This document shows, piece after piece, positions 11,811 to 25,326 of a DNA stretch of 64,000 nucleotides. Source of the DNA: Rugalucina vietnamica (Eukaryota; Mollusca; Bivalvia; Lucinida; Lucinidae); assembly GCA_964017185.1 (NCBI GenBank), contig OZ024869.1:63750931-63814930 (forward strand). The letters are read 5' to 3'. Both the position numbers and the translations under genes were made by a program. How positions within the stretch are numbered: the first letter of the stretch is position 1; each line of letters starts with the position of its first letter. The notes beneath the pieces were generated by a model, which saw nothing but the letters and a program-made list of their open reading frames with translations, ran no database searches and was not told the DNA's origin.

Positions 11811-12751
11811 GATTTTCCTGGGCTGATTTTGGGTCCCATTACGGGCCCCTTTCCCAATTGAAAAAATGTGTAAAATTTCCTAATTTTCAGGTAAAAAATC
11901 CCAAAATAATAAATAAATCCTTGTTCATTTGTTGTGGATAGGTAGATCATACCCTCAAAATATTTTTTTTGAGAAATATCCTCAAATTAACACCAAATAT
12001 GCATATTATCCCCTGTTCTGTTTTGTATCCATTTTCCCAATTTGACTGATATATGTATTATTTTTCCCAAAATCATTGGTCCTGGGTCCCTGTTCTGATG
12101 AGTACAATCTCCTTGGAGTGAAAAGTCTCTTCACCATTGCCAATGTACTTTCAGCCTCGCATCCATCCGTAAATCAAGATGGCGAGAATAAGCCGTTTTT
12201 ACACATCGATTGTCTCACCTAGAATTTCATTGTTAATACAAAGAAATGCTCACCGACACTTGGCCATTGGATGAAACACACATTTAACTTTCTAACAATC
12301 AAGTTTTGCATCTTCTTTTTTAACAGATTCATTTTTCAGCTGTTTGTCAATCCTTTTCACTCGTGTGGGGCCGTTTCCGGAACAAGCCGAACACATATGC
12401 CGACGTTACGGAAACTGACGTCGAACATTAATATATTCCAGTTGAAAGGTCAAGATTTGGCCTTGTCCAATGATATGCACGTATTTCTACAAATGACGTC
12501 AATCAGGTCAGCCATTTTGATTACGGCGCGCGGCGTTTGACGTCATTGTGACGTTGCATACGCACTGCATTATACTAATTGATCAATTAAATATTAATTG
12601 AACAATTAAGTTTCCATATAAGGAAATGGTCGGAAGTCAATTCTCGGCGTAAACCTACGAACATATACGGACGATTTAGTGCACTGAAAGAATGAGAGCC
12701 AGAAGTGTTAACGAGAATAAAACCGCTAAAAAACGACAAAAATAGGTTGGA
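11811..12751. other. Intergenic stretch with no supported gene
   Basis: The region is AT-rich, with a more GC- and CpG-rich patch around 12360-12560 that contains several TGACGTC-like octamers. A 31-codon frame begins at 12179 but has no supporting splice partner. I see no gene that can be defended. Confidence 0.4.
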
Positions 12752-15700
12752 TTTTTTTAAAGGAAGTGTCTCGGCGTCCGGTACCGGACGAATTAGGCTA
12801 AAGTCTCCGCGTCCGGCAATGCCGGACACCGAGCCTATCCTCACTGGAATGGCTCCGTGTCCGGCACTACATTTTTCCTACCAGTTTCTTGGTTGTAAGT
12901 AGCAAAAAGTACAAATAATTTGATTACTTTCAATACAGTTTGAAGAATAAATATTTTTACATTCGTGTTCCGCCATTTGGAAAAGGGGATGTAACTCTTA
13001 ATTTGTTTATGTCTTGTGTAAAGATGAAACTGTAGCGAATTCAATATCATGATGCATTTTGGTTGTTGAATAAAAAAAATATAATCTTGTTGTTGTTTTT
13101 TTATCAAATATAATTATCTATCAAATAAGTTCTTTAAGCCCATGTATTTAACCTTGCGTTAAATGATGCCAATTAGCCTCGTCTTCTCATCTTTAGGTAG
13201 CTATAGCCAGCTAACCGTGAATTGCGCGCCTCTTTTGTTCCTTTAGAAATGATCTCCGACAACAAACGACCATTCTCAAGTAAAACAAACAAACAATATA
13301 ATTACGTAAATCAGAAAACAATTCATCCATTAAGATGTGCAATGCAAAAATAAATTATGTTGTCTCTGTTTTTGACCAGATCAGACACAAACCGATGATC
13401 ATGCAGATGCAACTTATATAAACGTACGACCAATGATTAAAACGTGATGAATATTTAGTTAACACTGATTTTCAATAAGTAGGTCCAACTAAGGTTCTTG
13501 GTATTTTCTGACACAAAATAGCTAGGATAGACGATCTTATTGTCCTATAATTTGGCAAAGATAATAGTACATAAACACAGAAAAAATGGGGTTTCTGCCT
13601 CCTGATTTGTTCTTTTTACATATCAAAATGTGTCGATATTTAAACCTTCGTTACTGTCGCCAAGACAAAACTCAGAACATATTTGTTTAAAATCTTCTAG
13701 TAAATGGAAACTTATATACAGTTTTATATGTTTTTAATATCTGCTAAGTATTCTAGTTAATGAATTATTTATTTGTTAAGTCGGTGTGCAAACAATGCAA
13801 TGGTAGCCATTCACCTTTTTACATGTCGCCGGAAAATGATGTATGTATAAAACCTGCGTGTTTGCTATATGCAACATACTGTGAGAGACATTTATTATAC
13901 GTGTCAAACAACCTTTGTAACTTCAAAGTGACCACTAAACTAGACCACGTTGCCATATTAACATATTTTCCATATAAAGGCATTGTCTACGCGATAGCTT
14001 CTGCTGGAATTAGCCTACTAGGTTTCAAAAGTAAATAGATAAAACTTTCGTGACTACAAGCATAGAGCTAGGTATGGTCCACAGGCTGTTTACAACATAC
14101 ACACCGTCTTTGTACATGCTTTTCCAGTATTTTTAAGCCAGACACTGACAGCATATTTTGTAAAACAACCAGTTACATGTATTTCAAAGGCGGTTTTAAA
14201 CCTTCGAGATTTAAACTTTCGTTGCCGAAATATGTCATGGCATACGATAAATCGGGATTATATTTAAAATAGGTCTACATATGTCTCAATATAAGGCATC
14301 ATGTGTAAGTGCCTACCCCTGCCGACTAGAAAACCTGACAACGTGACCTGTGAAAGTAGACATAGCAACAGATTTAGGTTTCCCCTTTGAGGAAAAGTAG
14401 GTAAAATAGTGTTATTGATAGAAATAGAGCAATCAAGAAGAAAAGCATCGATCCTGTATGTTTTTTCTATCTATATGTAGCGAAGGACATTCTCAGTGAG
14501 ATGCAAAACATAGGGCGTGCATCATTTCCCTCCAATGCTATACTAAAGCACATCAACTATAGCAAACCTTCGTTACTGGTCGGTAACGAAAGTTTTAACA
14601 GCAATTTTTCGGGCTTTTGGCTTCTGGAGGTGTTTCTGTTGTCGTCATTAATTCAAAAAAATAAATCATATCATAAAACCAATTTATTGAAGGCTTTTAT
14701 TTGCATTATTTTTAGTGCAATGGCGTATGGGTGCACATGTATCGAAATATACATGGGATCTGCGACGTTTGTATCAAAAAAGTTCTGTAAAGACAACGTT
14801 GTACTAAATTAGTACTTAATCTAGCACGAGAGGATCATTTCAGCATACTTTCAGTGAATCATGAACCCAGACAAAACACATGATATCCATAACAATGACA
14901 ATAAATAAAATTGAAAAGATGAAATCTTCGTTACCATATTTCAGGCATGTTAAGTGTCTCTTACTTTGTTCCAGATGATTAAACATTTTGTCACAAATCA
15001 AAAAGACGGATATGTGTGTATTATGTTTAAATTGGCTACCAAACACCTCCTTTAAACTGAACTGTACCAGGCATGGCATGATCCTTAAACCTTCGTTATA
15101 AACATTCGTTACGAAAACGAAATTGTCAAACTAGGATCCGCATGCTATATATTTTCAATTTCTTTTGTGTTCTTTTATATTTTGACGCACTCTTATTCAA
15201 AGTTAAGTGCTGTAATCAACATAACTTAGTGTTTGGTTAGTACGAGGATCCCTCAAAATCTATTAAAATCTTCGTTATATTTAGCAGTGTTGGGATAAAC
15301 TAAGATTCATGGGAGCTGATAGTATAACACAACTCAAAGAGATAACGGCACAAGATATGGAACGGTAAACTGTTTTGTTCTTCAGCCATGATTATTTTTA
15401 CACTCCTCGTTCAGTTGTAATTTAAACTTTAAGTTTATGCAAAATTGTTAGCCAAATCAAAGAATTTGTGTATGATAATGGGGAAGATTTTAGGCCCTTG
15501 TGTATACGTTAAGGTTTTGGGGATTCAAAACTTCAAATCATTTTTGATTTTATCATTGTTCTTACAAAGTCTTTCCACCATCACAATACCGATTTTCAAG
15601 GATGGTATCTAATTATACAATGCCAAATAGATAGGGTACGGAGTATCGAAGGTTTTCCTTTGGACAAAATTGCCATTTTATCACATAAATTTGAATGGAT

Positions 15701-15889
15701 ATAGCAAAAAATCTAGAAAAGTGTTGCATTCAGAATTTTAGGAAATAGTTTCTAAATGGTTGACCTAAGATAAAATGTATAAAAGAAAGATATTCTCAAA
15801 AGTTGAAAATCGGATATTTGTTTTATGCAGTTGGACCTACTTATTGAAAATCAGTGTAAGCTCGTCATATAAAAATGTTTCGTTTATTT

Positions 15890-16295
15890 TCGTCCAGATC
15901 AGACACAAACCGGTGATCATGCAGATGCAATTTATATGATATTCGTTATAAGAACTTGTATATGGTCTATTTTCCACACAAGTATATAACTAACCTTGTT
16001 TTATCATGTTGAACTTCGACCAGATAAGACACTAATCGGCTAGTATGCATAGGCAACATAGAAGCATTCCATTTGCCGTTGATTAGAACGTACGATCTGT
16101 GTCTAACGCATGCATATAATGTTTAAATAACGTTGTTATCATAAAAAATGTTTTATTTGATTTTCGACCAGATCAGACACAAACCGGCTAGTATGCATAG
16201 GCAAAATAGAAGCATTCCATTTGCCGGTTATATGACCTACGTTAATAGAACGTACGATCTATGTCTAACACATGTATATAATGTTTAAATAAAGG
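15890..16295. repeat. Tandem repeat, period about 158 bp
   Basis: CGGCTAGTATGCATAGGC recurs at 16037 and 16195. Each unit also has AGAAGCATTCCATTTGCCG, GAACGTACGATCT and ATAATGTTTAAATAA. A shorter related start (CCAGATCAGACACAAACCGG) appears at 15893 and, in the same orientation, near 13376. The GACACAAACCGG core also occurs in MITE family A arms, so this may be an old relative. Confidence 0.6.
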
Positions 16296-16376
16296 TCGCA
16301 AGGCACTCTCTTGCATTTGGCAAAAATTAATTACATGTAATATGTACACGGGTATAAGTTTTCTTACTTTTGATCC

Positions 16377-16453
16377 AAAACATAGACTATGGGTACTCAT
16401 TAGAACCGCTTCGGCGAAGCGGTTCTAACGTGTACCCACAATCAATGTTTTCA
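16377..16453. repeat. Long palindrome (family P), copy 2
   Basis: Arms with ATGGGTAC and GTACCCA enclose TTAGAACCGCTTCG and CGAAGCGGTTCTAA around a tiny loop. It matches the palindrome at 533-603 in sequence and layout. Confidence 0.7.
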
Positions 16454-17888
16454 GCTTTAATATCAAAAAGATCAAAAATTTTCTTATGCAATTTTCAAAT
16501 TTTACAGCTGAAAAAAAATCTGTGTAGATTCTATAATACATGGGCGTTGTGTAGTGACATGATAAAGGTTTATGAAGTAATTCGTGCAGTAGCGCATTTA
16601 GATGGACCATTTATCATCATACTGAGATGACGCATCTCACTAGCTTTTGACACTGAAAATAATTACAACAAGTGAGTGGAAAATTGCTCAGCTAATTAGG
16701 ACATTTAGGCATAAATCAATGAAAAGCAGCCTTTATGAGAATCACTTTTCATTTAATATAGTAATTATCATTAACAATTGTGAGTAAGTCAAATAATCAA
16801 TGTATCTTTTACTTTTTGCTGATTAAAAAAGTTTTACCAGCATTTACCATTTAGCATATACGGAGCGAACAAATATCTTATATTTCTGTGTCACTAGCCC
16901 TTATATCAAACGGCATACTGCGATTGGACAAATAGTCACTGTAAAAATCCAATATGGCGGCGTTCGATGTGAAAAAAATTCATTTTGTGACACATTAGCC
17001 GGTATTTAATCTGATTTATGTTTCTTTTGTTATCATTTACTACCAGGAAACTTGTAAGAAAAATGTAGTGCCGGACACGGAGCCATTCCAGTGCGGATAG
17101 GCTCGGTGTCCGGCATTGCCGGACGCGGAGACTCTAGCCTAATTCATCCGGTACCGGACGCCGAGACACTTCCTTTTTTAAAAGCACAATAAACATGTTA
17201 GTAACGCATTGGTGAAGTGTATTCTTCTTGATTTATCTTGAAAAGGTTGCAAATATTGACATTATGTTTCACCATTGAACAACCAACTGGGATCGCAATG
17301 AAGAGATATGGGACGTGTAATATAGCGGAGTGAGATCTCGCAACTACTAGTATGTAGGCTCATCCTGCAAACACACTGGAGTGTACAATGTACACCTCCT
17401 AAGGATAATCAGTAATTTATTGATGGGAGTGAACAAAACAACAAAACATACGTTGTAAACATCAGAGGGATGTAAAATTTAAATACTTTTTAAGAAAGTC
17501 AATGCTTGTAACAAAACTACACAAAAAAATCAAAGCAAATAACAACAAAACTATTACATCTTTCGCCATTCCTAGGAGACAAACGGTTCTGCCCTGATAT
17601 GATGGCATCATAGATGCGTTGATTCGTGGAGTTGAAAAGTCTGTCATGCCGTTAGATTGTGTTTTGTTTTCTTTAGCACTTTTTCGCGGTACGGGCGTCT
17701 AATGATTGAGAGCAATGTCAACATCGATGAAAAGCTTTCTTGTACATACTTGATTTAATTTGACATGAGCACGCCGTTCTCTTCGACTAATTCATCGGTA
17801 TCTCGTTATACCTCACCACGGGAAAATGGCCCACCATAAACACATGGAAAGTGATAAATAGTGGAAGTTCACTTCATTCACTCCCAAT

Positions 17889-18900
17889 CTTTTATACCGC
17901 TTGGCCAATCAATGCCAAATTTTACATGAAAAAGCTATAGGAAGGAATCCGGGTCAACTCGTCCTCGGGTCAAGTCGGCCCGGGTCAGCTCGGCCGGGTC
18001 AACTCGGCCTCGGGTCAAGTCGGCCCGGGTCAGCTCGGCCGGGTCAACTCGGCTTATATATTTATGGTTAAAGCAAGTGGGACGGATATGGGGCAACGCT
18101 TGTATATAATTCTCATTTTAACCAGTTATTTTCGTCCGTATCTTCCATAATATACATGAGAATTAAAATATGTTAATCATGCAATTGAATATACATGTAG
18201 GCCTACCGCTGCAATTGGGTGTAACCAAACAGTAACCACACTTTATTTAATTGCGATACTGTTTTATGTGTGAACACCTTACTATAATACACAGATGCCT
18301 CAAATTCAAACTGATAAACTAGCATGCTCGTCACCCTATAGCCAGTTTACACCCTATGGGCCTTTTGCCTTTGCTCAATTAGGAGATTGTTCACAATGAT
18401 GTGTTTGTAATACATGTACTAAAATAATGTCATCCTATATTTTCTGTGTACGTATCCGGAATATATCAACCTAAAATCATTATTCATATCTAAAAACATC
18501 ATGTACTTATAAAATACCCCTCCTGTAATAGGAAAAATAAGAGGCCGAGTTGACCCGAGGTCGAGTTGACTCACGGGCCGAGTTGGTATCAGGTCGAGTT
18601 GACCCGCTTCCATAGGAAGGGGGAGGGGGAGGGGGGGGGGGCAATGTATATGCAAATAATTTAGGTCACATAACCAAGATGGTCGCCATTCCCATATATG
18701 GTAAAAACCGGAACCGGTTAACCGATTCCAACGAAACTTGGGACGAAGCATTGATGGCTCAAGTACTACAATGTGTATATAAATCATGACCCTTACCTTG
18801 ACTTTTTTTTAGCAAGGTCAACATAGGTCGCGGCCACCGTCGCCTATGCATTTGAATGGGGGGGGGGGCTGTTAAAATGTCATTCAAAGCAACTTCTTGC
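17889..18900. repeat. Old interspersed repeat, copy interrupted at 17946-18611
   Basis: ACCGCTTGGCCAATCA, CTATAGGAAGG, CCATATATGGTAAAA and TTCCAACGAAACTTGG follow each other as in the direct copy at 19029-19340. Removing the 17946-18611 insertion restores the same spacing as in that copy. The family is not recognised. Confidence 0.65.
17946..18611. mobile_element. MITE with GGGTCAACTCGG subterminal repeats and 9-bp duplication
   Basis: The ends carry GGGTCAACTCG and the inverted CGAGTTGACCC, backed by tandem variants GGGTCAAGTCGGCCC and GGGTCAGCTCGGCC at 17950-18055 and inverted ones at 18541-18606. ATAGGAAGG flanks the element directly (17937-17945 and 18612-18620). The paralogous repeat at 19029 holds the same site empty. 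An 8-9 bp duplication suits hAT- or Mutator-type transposition; which one is undecided. Confidence 0.75.
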
Positions 18901-19028
18901 AGAAAATGGCAGTAGGACTGAATATCAATGATTCTGAAAAGAAATGGACAGCAGGGTCACATCTGCCTCCACCCCAGGGCAACATACATGTATATAACCA
19001 TATAATATTCAAACATCGACATCTTCTT

Positions 19029-19340
19029 CTCTGAAACCGCTTGGCCAATCAGAGACAATTTTTATATGAAGCATCTATAGGAAGGGGGGACCAATGTGTA
19101 TAAAATAATCCAGGTCACATGACCAAGATGGCCGCCATGCCCATATATGGTAAAATCCTTCAAAAATCTAATCCGGAACTGGTTTTCTGATTTCAACGAA
19201 ACTTGGCATGAAGCATCGATGACTCAAGTAATACACTGTACATGTATAAATAAATCATGACCATGTGATGACCTTGACCTATTTTAGGGCAATGTCAACA
19301 TGGGTCGCCCATGCATTAACATGGTTAAAACTGTTTAAAT
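19029..19340. repeat. Old interspersed repeat, uninterrupted copy
   Basis: Direct, diverged copy of the repeat at 17889-18900. CTATAGGAAGG is here followed directly by GGGGACC, which is the empty site for the insertion in the other copy. Confidence 0.65.
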
Positions 19341-19627
19341 GTCATTACTTAAAGGAAATTGGCAAATGGACAGGATATTGATTATTCTGAAAAAAATGAC
19401 CCCTTTACTGAGGTTATTTTCATTAATATTCAAACATACAGCAGATCTCAGGTGAGCGTTTACAGGACCATTGGTCCTCTGGTTGTATTTTTGATGAGTT
19501 CGGAGCATATTCTGATATTATCCGAGAAAAAACACTGCATCTGCATTTTTCCCGCACTCATGCGAAATGAAGCCTGCAGATCAGTTGTGTGAAGGCTTGC
19601 TTGGGGATGTTATCACTAATTTTGAGG

Positions 19628-19676
19628 ACCTGGTCGGAAACCCCGAAGACCGGTTTTCTCGCGCCGCGGCTCATAT
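19628..19676. mobile_element. MITE family A, terminal fragment
   Basis: CCTGGTCGGAAACCCCGAAG, ACCGGTTTTCTCGCG and CGCGGCTCATAT match the long-arm end of the family. The rest of the element is missing. Confidence 0.7.
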
Positions 19677-19915
19677 TAAAGCGTTATACCAAAAGTATTG
19701 TTACTGTGTACTGATGTTCCTAACCTTGACTGTGGCTTGCCCAATAATAGTTACTTTGGTTGAATTCTGCGAACTAAAGCTCCAAACCTACAAACTAAGA
19801 AAAAAAAACTTAAGTTTCTCAGCTTAACTTCTTTGTTCGGTATAAGGTAAATTACAGGTAAGTACGGTACTGATTCTGAAGCTGATTCAGAGTTTGTTTA
19901 TCTAAATTATTCAAC

Positions 19916-21485
19916 ATGGCGGATCAGAAAAACTCTTGGATTTTCCTAACTTTTATTGCTGTAACAAGTCTTGTAAGAATACAGTTATAAAGTTTCCTTG
20001 GTCTGGAATTCTTATGCAGTTTTTGCGTGATTTTATAAGATTGTTTAAACATAATATCTCGAAGCTTAATTTACAGGTTTTTTTTCTATAAGAACATTGT
20101 TAGAGATACATGTATTGTACGAGTTTATATTACTTCTGTATGGGATCATTACTGTCGTTATTTCATTACATTGCAGTTATCAATAGTTGAGAGCAGCGGA
20201 GCTTGTTTTAACTTCATAGATGGCAAAGGAAAAGTTGTATTTGATGACAACATCGGTATTAGCAGAAGGTAAATATACTCAAGAGAACATTCTATATGAT
20301 ATACTCATCAAAAGAAGTTTTGCACCAGTTAATATTTTTCTCATTTTAAAATAATGTCTAGTATAGATATTTTTCAAATAAACTTTTAAAACTTTATACC
20401 ATCTTAAAGTTCTGGACTTCCTGAATAACAACTCAATATTTTTTCTTAAAAAGATTAAACAAAAATGTGCAAAAATGCATGTTTTTGAAAACACCAAACT
20501 TTGGGATGCAGTAAAAAGCCCACATATTTATTTCTGGGCTTGCAAACCCGAATTCGTTTCACATCCTAATTCGAGATACTGAAAGCAATCATTTAAAGCA
20601 AAAAACTAAAAATTGATTTTTTTTTTTTTTTACAAAAACACTATTTTTGACCAAAAATAACGATTTTTGAGATTTTGTTTAAATTGTAAGATAATGCTTA
20701 GTAACTCATCTCTCCAATAAAATGGGTTGTTTTTCTTTCAAACGCAGCATGCAGCACCCATTAATGTTTAACTGAAGGTACTGGTTTTCAACCCATTCAA
20801 ATTCAGAATTTTTTAAAAGCTGCATATCAAAAAAGTACTCATGCAGCATCTTTGACATGAGATTGCCTTATAAGAAAGAACACAGGCAGCAGGTTTTGGT
20901 GTCGGAACATCTCATAGTGATCAAAAATTGAAATGAATTTTGATTTTACTCATTTTTTCCAATATTTATCTTTTTTTTCCTCAAAAATTGCAATTTTGTT
21001 AAAAAAATGATTTTTTTACTAAAATTTTGAGATTTTTAAAATTGTTTTTAGGCTTAATCATTAGCTTTGGAGCTCTTAAGTGTAAATTTGGAAACAAAAA
21101 TGTGTTCTTAATGCTGTGGCATTTTTTTGTGGAATTTTTTCGATTTTCCAATTTTCAGCATTTACAGAAAATGGTGATTTTCAATTTTTCCTAAAATCGT
21201 TTCCGCAACGATTTTTGGTCTTATCACACACATTATCAAACTCTTTCAGACTGTGCAAATTCAAAAAGCTAGGTTATAAATGTGTTAGTTAAAATGTCAC
21301 TTAAAAATATGAAAAAAAATCTAAATGGTGCAAAACTTCTTTTGATGAGTATATTTTGTATAGTATCATCAAGCCTCAAAGGCCAAATTCATTAGAAAAT
21401 CATCGGGCCTAGAATGTTCGTCCCTATTTTACGGTATAAACACTGATCTCGCACGTTCTGACATCCGCACCCCCCCCCCCCCACG

Positions 21486-21548
<63 letters not shown>

Positions 21549-24500
21549 TCAGAATCAGAATAGTTTACTGGTGAAACGTCAAACTGACAATACTACACCA
21601 GGGGGCACGGGGCTTGACCGGAGGGGATTAGTCCCGAGCTCTCACAAGAGAAGAATTTTTTAAAAGCTGCATATCAAAAAAGTACTCATGCAGCATCTTT
21701 GACATGAGATTGCCTTATAAGAAAGAACACAGGCAGCAGGTTTTGGTGTCGGAACATCTCATAGTGATCAAAAATTGAAATGAATTTTGATTTTACTCAT
21801 TTTTTCCAATATTTATCTTTTTTTTCCTCAAAAATTGCAATTTTGTTAAAAAAATGATTTTTTTACTAAAATTTTGAGATTTTTAAAATTGTTTTTAGGC
21901 TTAATCATTAGCTTTGGAGCTCTTAAGTGTAAATTTGGAAACAAAAATGTGTTCTTAATGCTGTGGCATTTTTTTGTGGAATTTTTTCGATTTTCCAATT
22001 TTCAGCATTTACAGAAAATGGTGATTTTCAATTTTTCCTAAAATCGTTTCCGCAACGATTTTTGGTCTTATCACACACATTATCAAACTCTTTCAGACTG
22101 TGCAAATTCAAAAAGCTAGGTTATAAATGTGTTAGTTAAAATGTCACTTAAAAATATGAAAAAAATCTAAATGGTGCAAAACTTCTTTTGATGAGTATAT
22201 TTTGTATAGTATCATCAAGCCTCAAAGGCCAAATTCATTAGAAAATCATCGGGCCTAGAATGTTCGTCCCTATTTTACGGTATAAACACTGATCTCGCAC
22301 GTTCTGACATCCGCACCCCCCCCCCCCCCCCCACGCACGCACACACACACACACACAGAATCAGAATCAGAATAGTTTACTGGTGAAACGTCAAACTGAC
22401 AATACTACACCAGGGGGCACGGGGCTTGACCGGAGGGGATTAGTCCCGAGCTCTCACAAGAGAAGTAAATTTAGACACACAGTCATCTGACGATTCAGCA
22501 GAGGAGATCAGAGAATCAGGGAGTTCATTCCAATCTCTAATGATCTGGGGGAAGAAACTGTGTAAATAGGCATTTGTACTTGCTGAAGGTATCTGAAATG
22601 CCAAGGAGTGTTGATTCCTATACGCCTATTTTTGGGGATAAGGTCATCCGTGGGTATTTTTGCTCTCCCTTTTAGACCTTTGTAAAGTAATATAATTCTA
22701 TTATCCTTCCTTCTTTTCTGCAGGGATTCCCATTTTAGTTTTTTAAGGATGCTACCTTTTTCATATGTATAGTTCCTAGTTACAAACCTAGCCGCACGCT
22801 TTTGCACTTTCTCCAAATCATCTATCAGACCTTCATAATGAGGGTCCCAAACTGAGCTACCATATTCAAGAATAGGTCTCACCAGACCTTTATAGGCAGC
22901 TTCTCTCACATCTTGGGGGCAAGAAAACAGATTTCGTCTCAAAAAACCAAGGGTCCTATTGGCTTTGGTGCACACATTGCTGATGTGAGTATTCCATTTT
23001 AAATCCTTAGTTATTGTTACACTAAGATATTTTATACTCTCAACATTTTCCAACAAAGTACCCTCAAGCTTGTAAGAAGCCTGAATTTTACTAGTACGTT
23101 TATTTGTCAGCTGCATCATATTGCACTTGACAGGTTGAAATCTCATACCCCATTTCCTGGCCCAACTACCTAATCGATCAATATCCTTCTGAAGTTTCAC
23201 TGTATCCTCCACATTCTTAATTTCACGATAACAAACACAATCATCAGCAAAGAGTCTGATTTCCGATCATCAATATCTGAGGTGATATCATTTATATGCA
23301 ACGAAAACAACAAGGGGCCAAGAACGGTGCCCTGTGGGACACCAGATACAACAGGAGCCCAGTCTGATTTAACGCCATTAACCACAACTCTTTGTTGTCT
23401 ATAGCAAAGGAAGGCATCAATCCATTTAATTGTCTTTCCACCAATTCCATAACTGAACAATTTGCTTTTAAGGAGTTCATGCGGAGGAGTGTCAAAAGCT
23501 TTTTCAAAATCCAAGATAAATGTATCAACCTGACCTTGATTGTCTAAGATTTTTGCCCAGTCATCAATCACTGTAGCTAAGTGGGTTTCACAACTATGGG
23601 ATTTCCTGAATGCATGTTGCCTGTCTGACAAAAGCTTATGATGATCCAAATGAGACATGATATTAGAACACACTATATGTTCCAGAAGTTTGCAGGGTAC
23701 GCAGGTCAAGGAAACTGGACGATAGCTGCAGGCAAGAGACCTGTCAGCTTTTTTGAATAGGGGACAAATGTTTGCTAAAGACCATTCTTTGGGGATTTCA
23801 CCCGAGTCTATTGACTGTTGAAAAAGATGTGCAAAAACAGGACCTAGCTCAGATGCCAATTCCTTAAGGACTCTAGGATGAAGCTCATCAGGACCTAAAG
23901 CTTTCGACGGGTTCAAACCTTTCAGAAGTTTTGTGACACCTTCTTTGGATACCATTATGTCTTCCATAAACGGGGCTTTTCTATTCAAAAGAGGGACCTG
24001 GCTATGTTCAGTTTTGGTGAACACATCCGTAAACTGACCATTGAATTCACCAGCCTTTTCAAAATCTGATTCAGCAAGACCACTTCCATTTCGCCTTTTC
24101 AAAGGGGGGATACCTTGAAATTTTTTTTTTCTGACTATTTATGTACCGATAAAAATCTCTTGGATTAGCCTTAACATCACCAACCAAGTTATTTACATAC
24201 AACTCATGCTGTTTTCTGATATCTGCTTTGATTTCTCTTCTCAAAGTTTCGAATTTTGTTCTAAATTTTGCACTCCCAGTTTTCTTCGCTTTAGCATGAG
24301 TTGCATTTTTTCTACGAATCTTTCTTCTTATTTCAGGAGTTAACCATGGGACTGAGGAAACTGAGCGACTAGTCTTTGATGGGATATGTTTATCCACTGA
24401 ATCCTGGATAAAAGATGTGATCAAATTAAAGTTTTCTTGAACCGACCGTGTGCCAGAGTAACCGTTGAAATATTTCTCCTTTGCAAATTTAAGGGCATCC

Positions 24501-25272
24501 CCTTTCATAGATTCATAATTACCTTTCTGATATTTATACACCTTTCTCTTAGGTTTCTTGATGGGGGGAATAACTATTTTCAAAGTTCCAGAGACAATGT
24601 CATGATCACTAAGCCTGTCCGGAGAATGAATATCAACAAATTGTCCGGGAAGTGAAGTGATTATCAAATCCAATGTGTTTTGTCCTCTTGAGGGGAAGTG
24701 CACTACCTGTTCCAATATAGGGATCAACCATGGTTTTCAGTGTTCAAACATTCGATGGATCACGAGGAAGGTGTTTGAACACAAGGCCGCAGGCCGCGTG
24801 TTCAAACACCTTCCGAGTGATCCAGCGAATGTTTGAACACAGAAACAAACCATGGTTGATCGCTATTCTTGCATTTTCACTCTTATCCACTTAAAATCTC
24901 ATGAAAATAACATTAACAACGTAAAAACTCACCGAAAACCGCGGAGCTTCTTCAACGTCGGCCATTTTGTTTCTACAAAACACATGACGTCACGTCGCAT
25001 TGACCAATGACGTCGGCCAAAACCCATGTTCAAACGGCACGTGAATTTCATTATTTGAACATGGGTTTTGCAGTTTGAACACGGCTTTCGACCAATCGAA
25101 AACGGCTTCAAACAGCTATGCGCATAGATATCTATGCAAGAATTCATGGTCACTTATAAGTTCTACCAACTTCGCACCTTCAGACATGCTCAATGAAAAA
25201 CCTTCTTTGTTGAGTCTATCTGGCCAAACAATATCTCTGAAGTTGAAATCACCCAAGACATGGACCGAGGGG

Positions 25273-25326
<54 letters not shown>

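Larger units (their letters stand above)
12752..17181. mobile_element. 4.4-kb segment bounded by 140-bp inverted arms
   Basis: The left arm (12752-12892) and right arm (17043-17181) are near-identical reverse complements. Both contain AGGAAGTGTCTCGGCGTCC, the palindrome TCCGGTACCGGA, CCGGCAATGCCGG and GGCTCCGTGTCCGGCACTAC. The interior has no long reading frame but several repeated motifs, including a 29-bp inverted pair at about 13460 and 15835 (AAGTAGGTCCAACT). It fits a large non-autonomous element with long terminal inverted repeats. Two solo copies of one short palindromic repeat in opposite orientations would look the same. Confidence 0.5.

Noticed and set aside
12179-12274. 31-residue frame MARISRFYTSIVSPRIS, like a mitochondrial presequence
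   Set aside because: No downstream exon or donor in phase is evident; too short to support a gene.
13760-14812. Frames of 92 and 103 codons inside the 12.75-17.18 kb element
   Set aside because: No family resemblance and no splice support; they overlap the dispersed AACCTTCGTTA motifs.
16037-16195. Tandem repeat as a centromeric satellite
   Set aside because: Only about two full units and a partial one are present.
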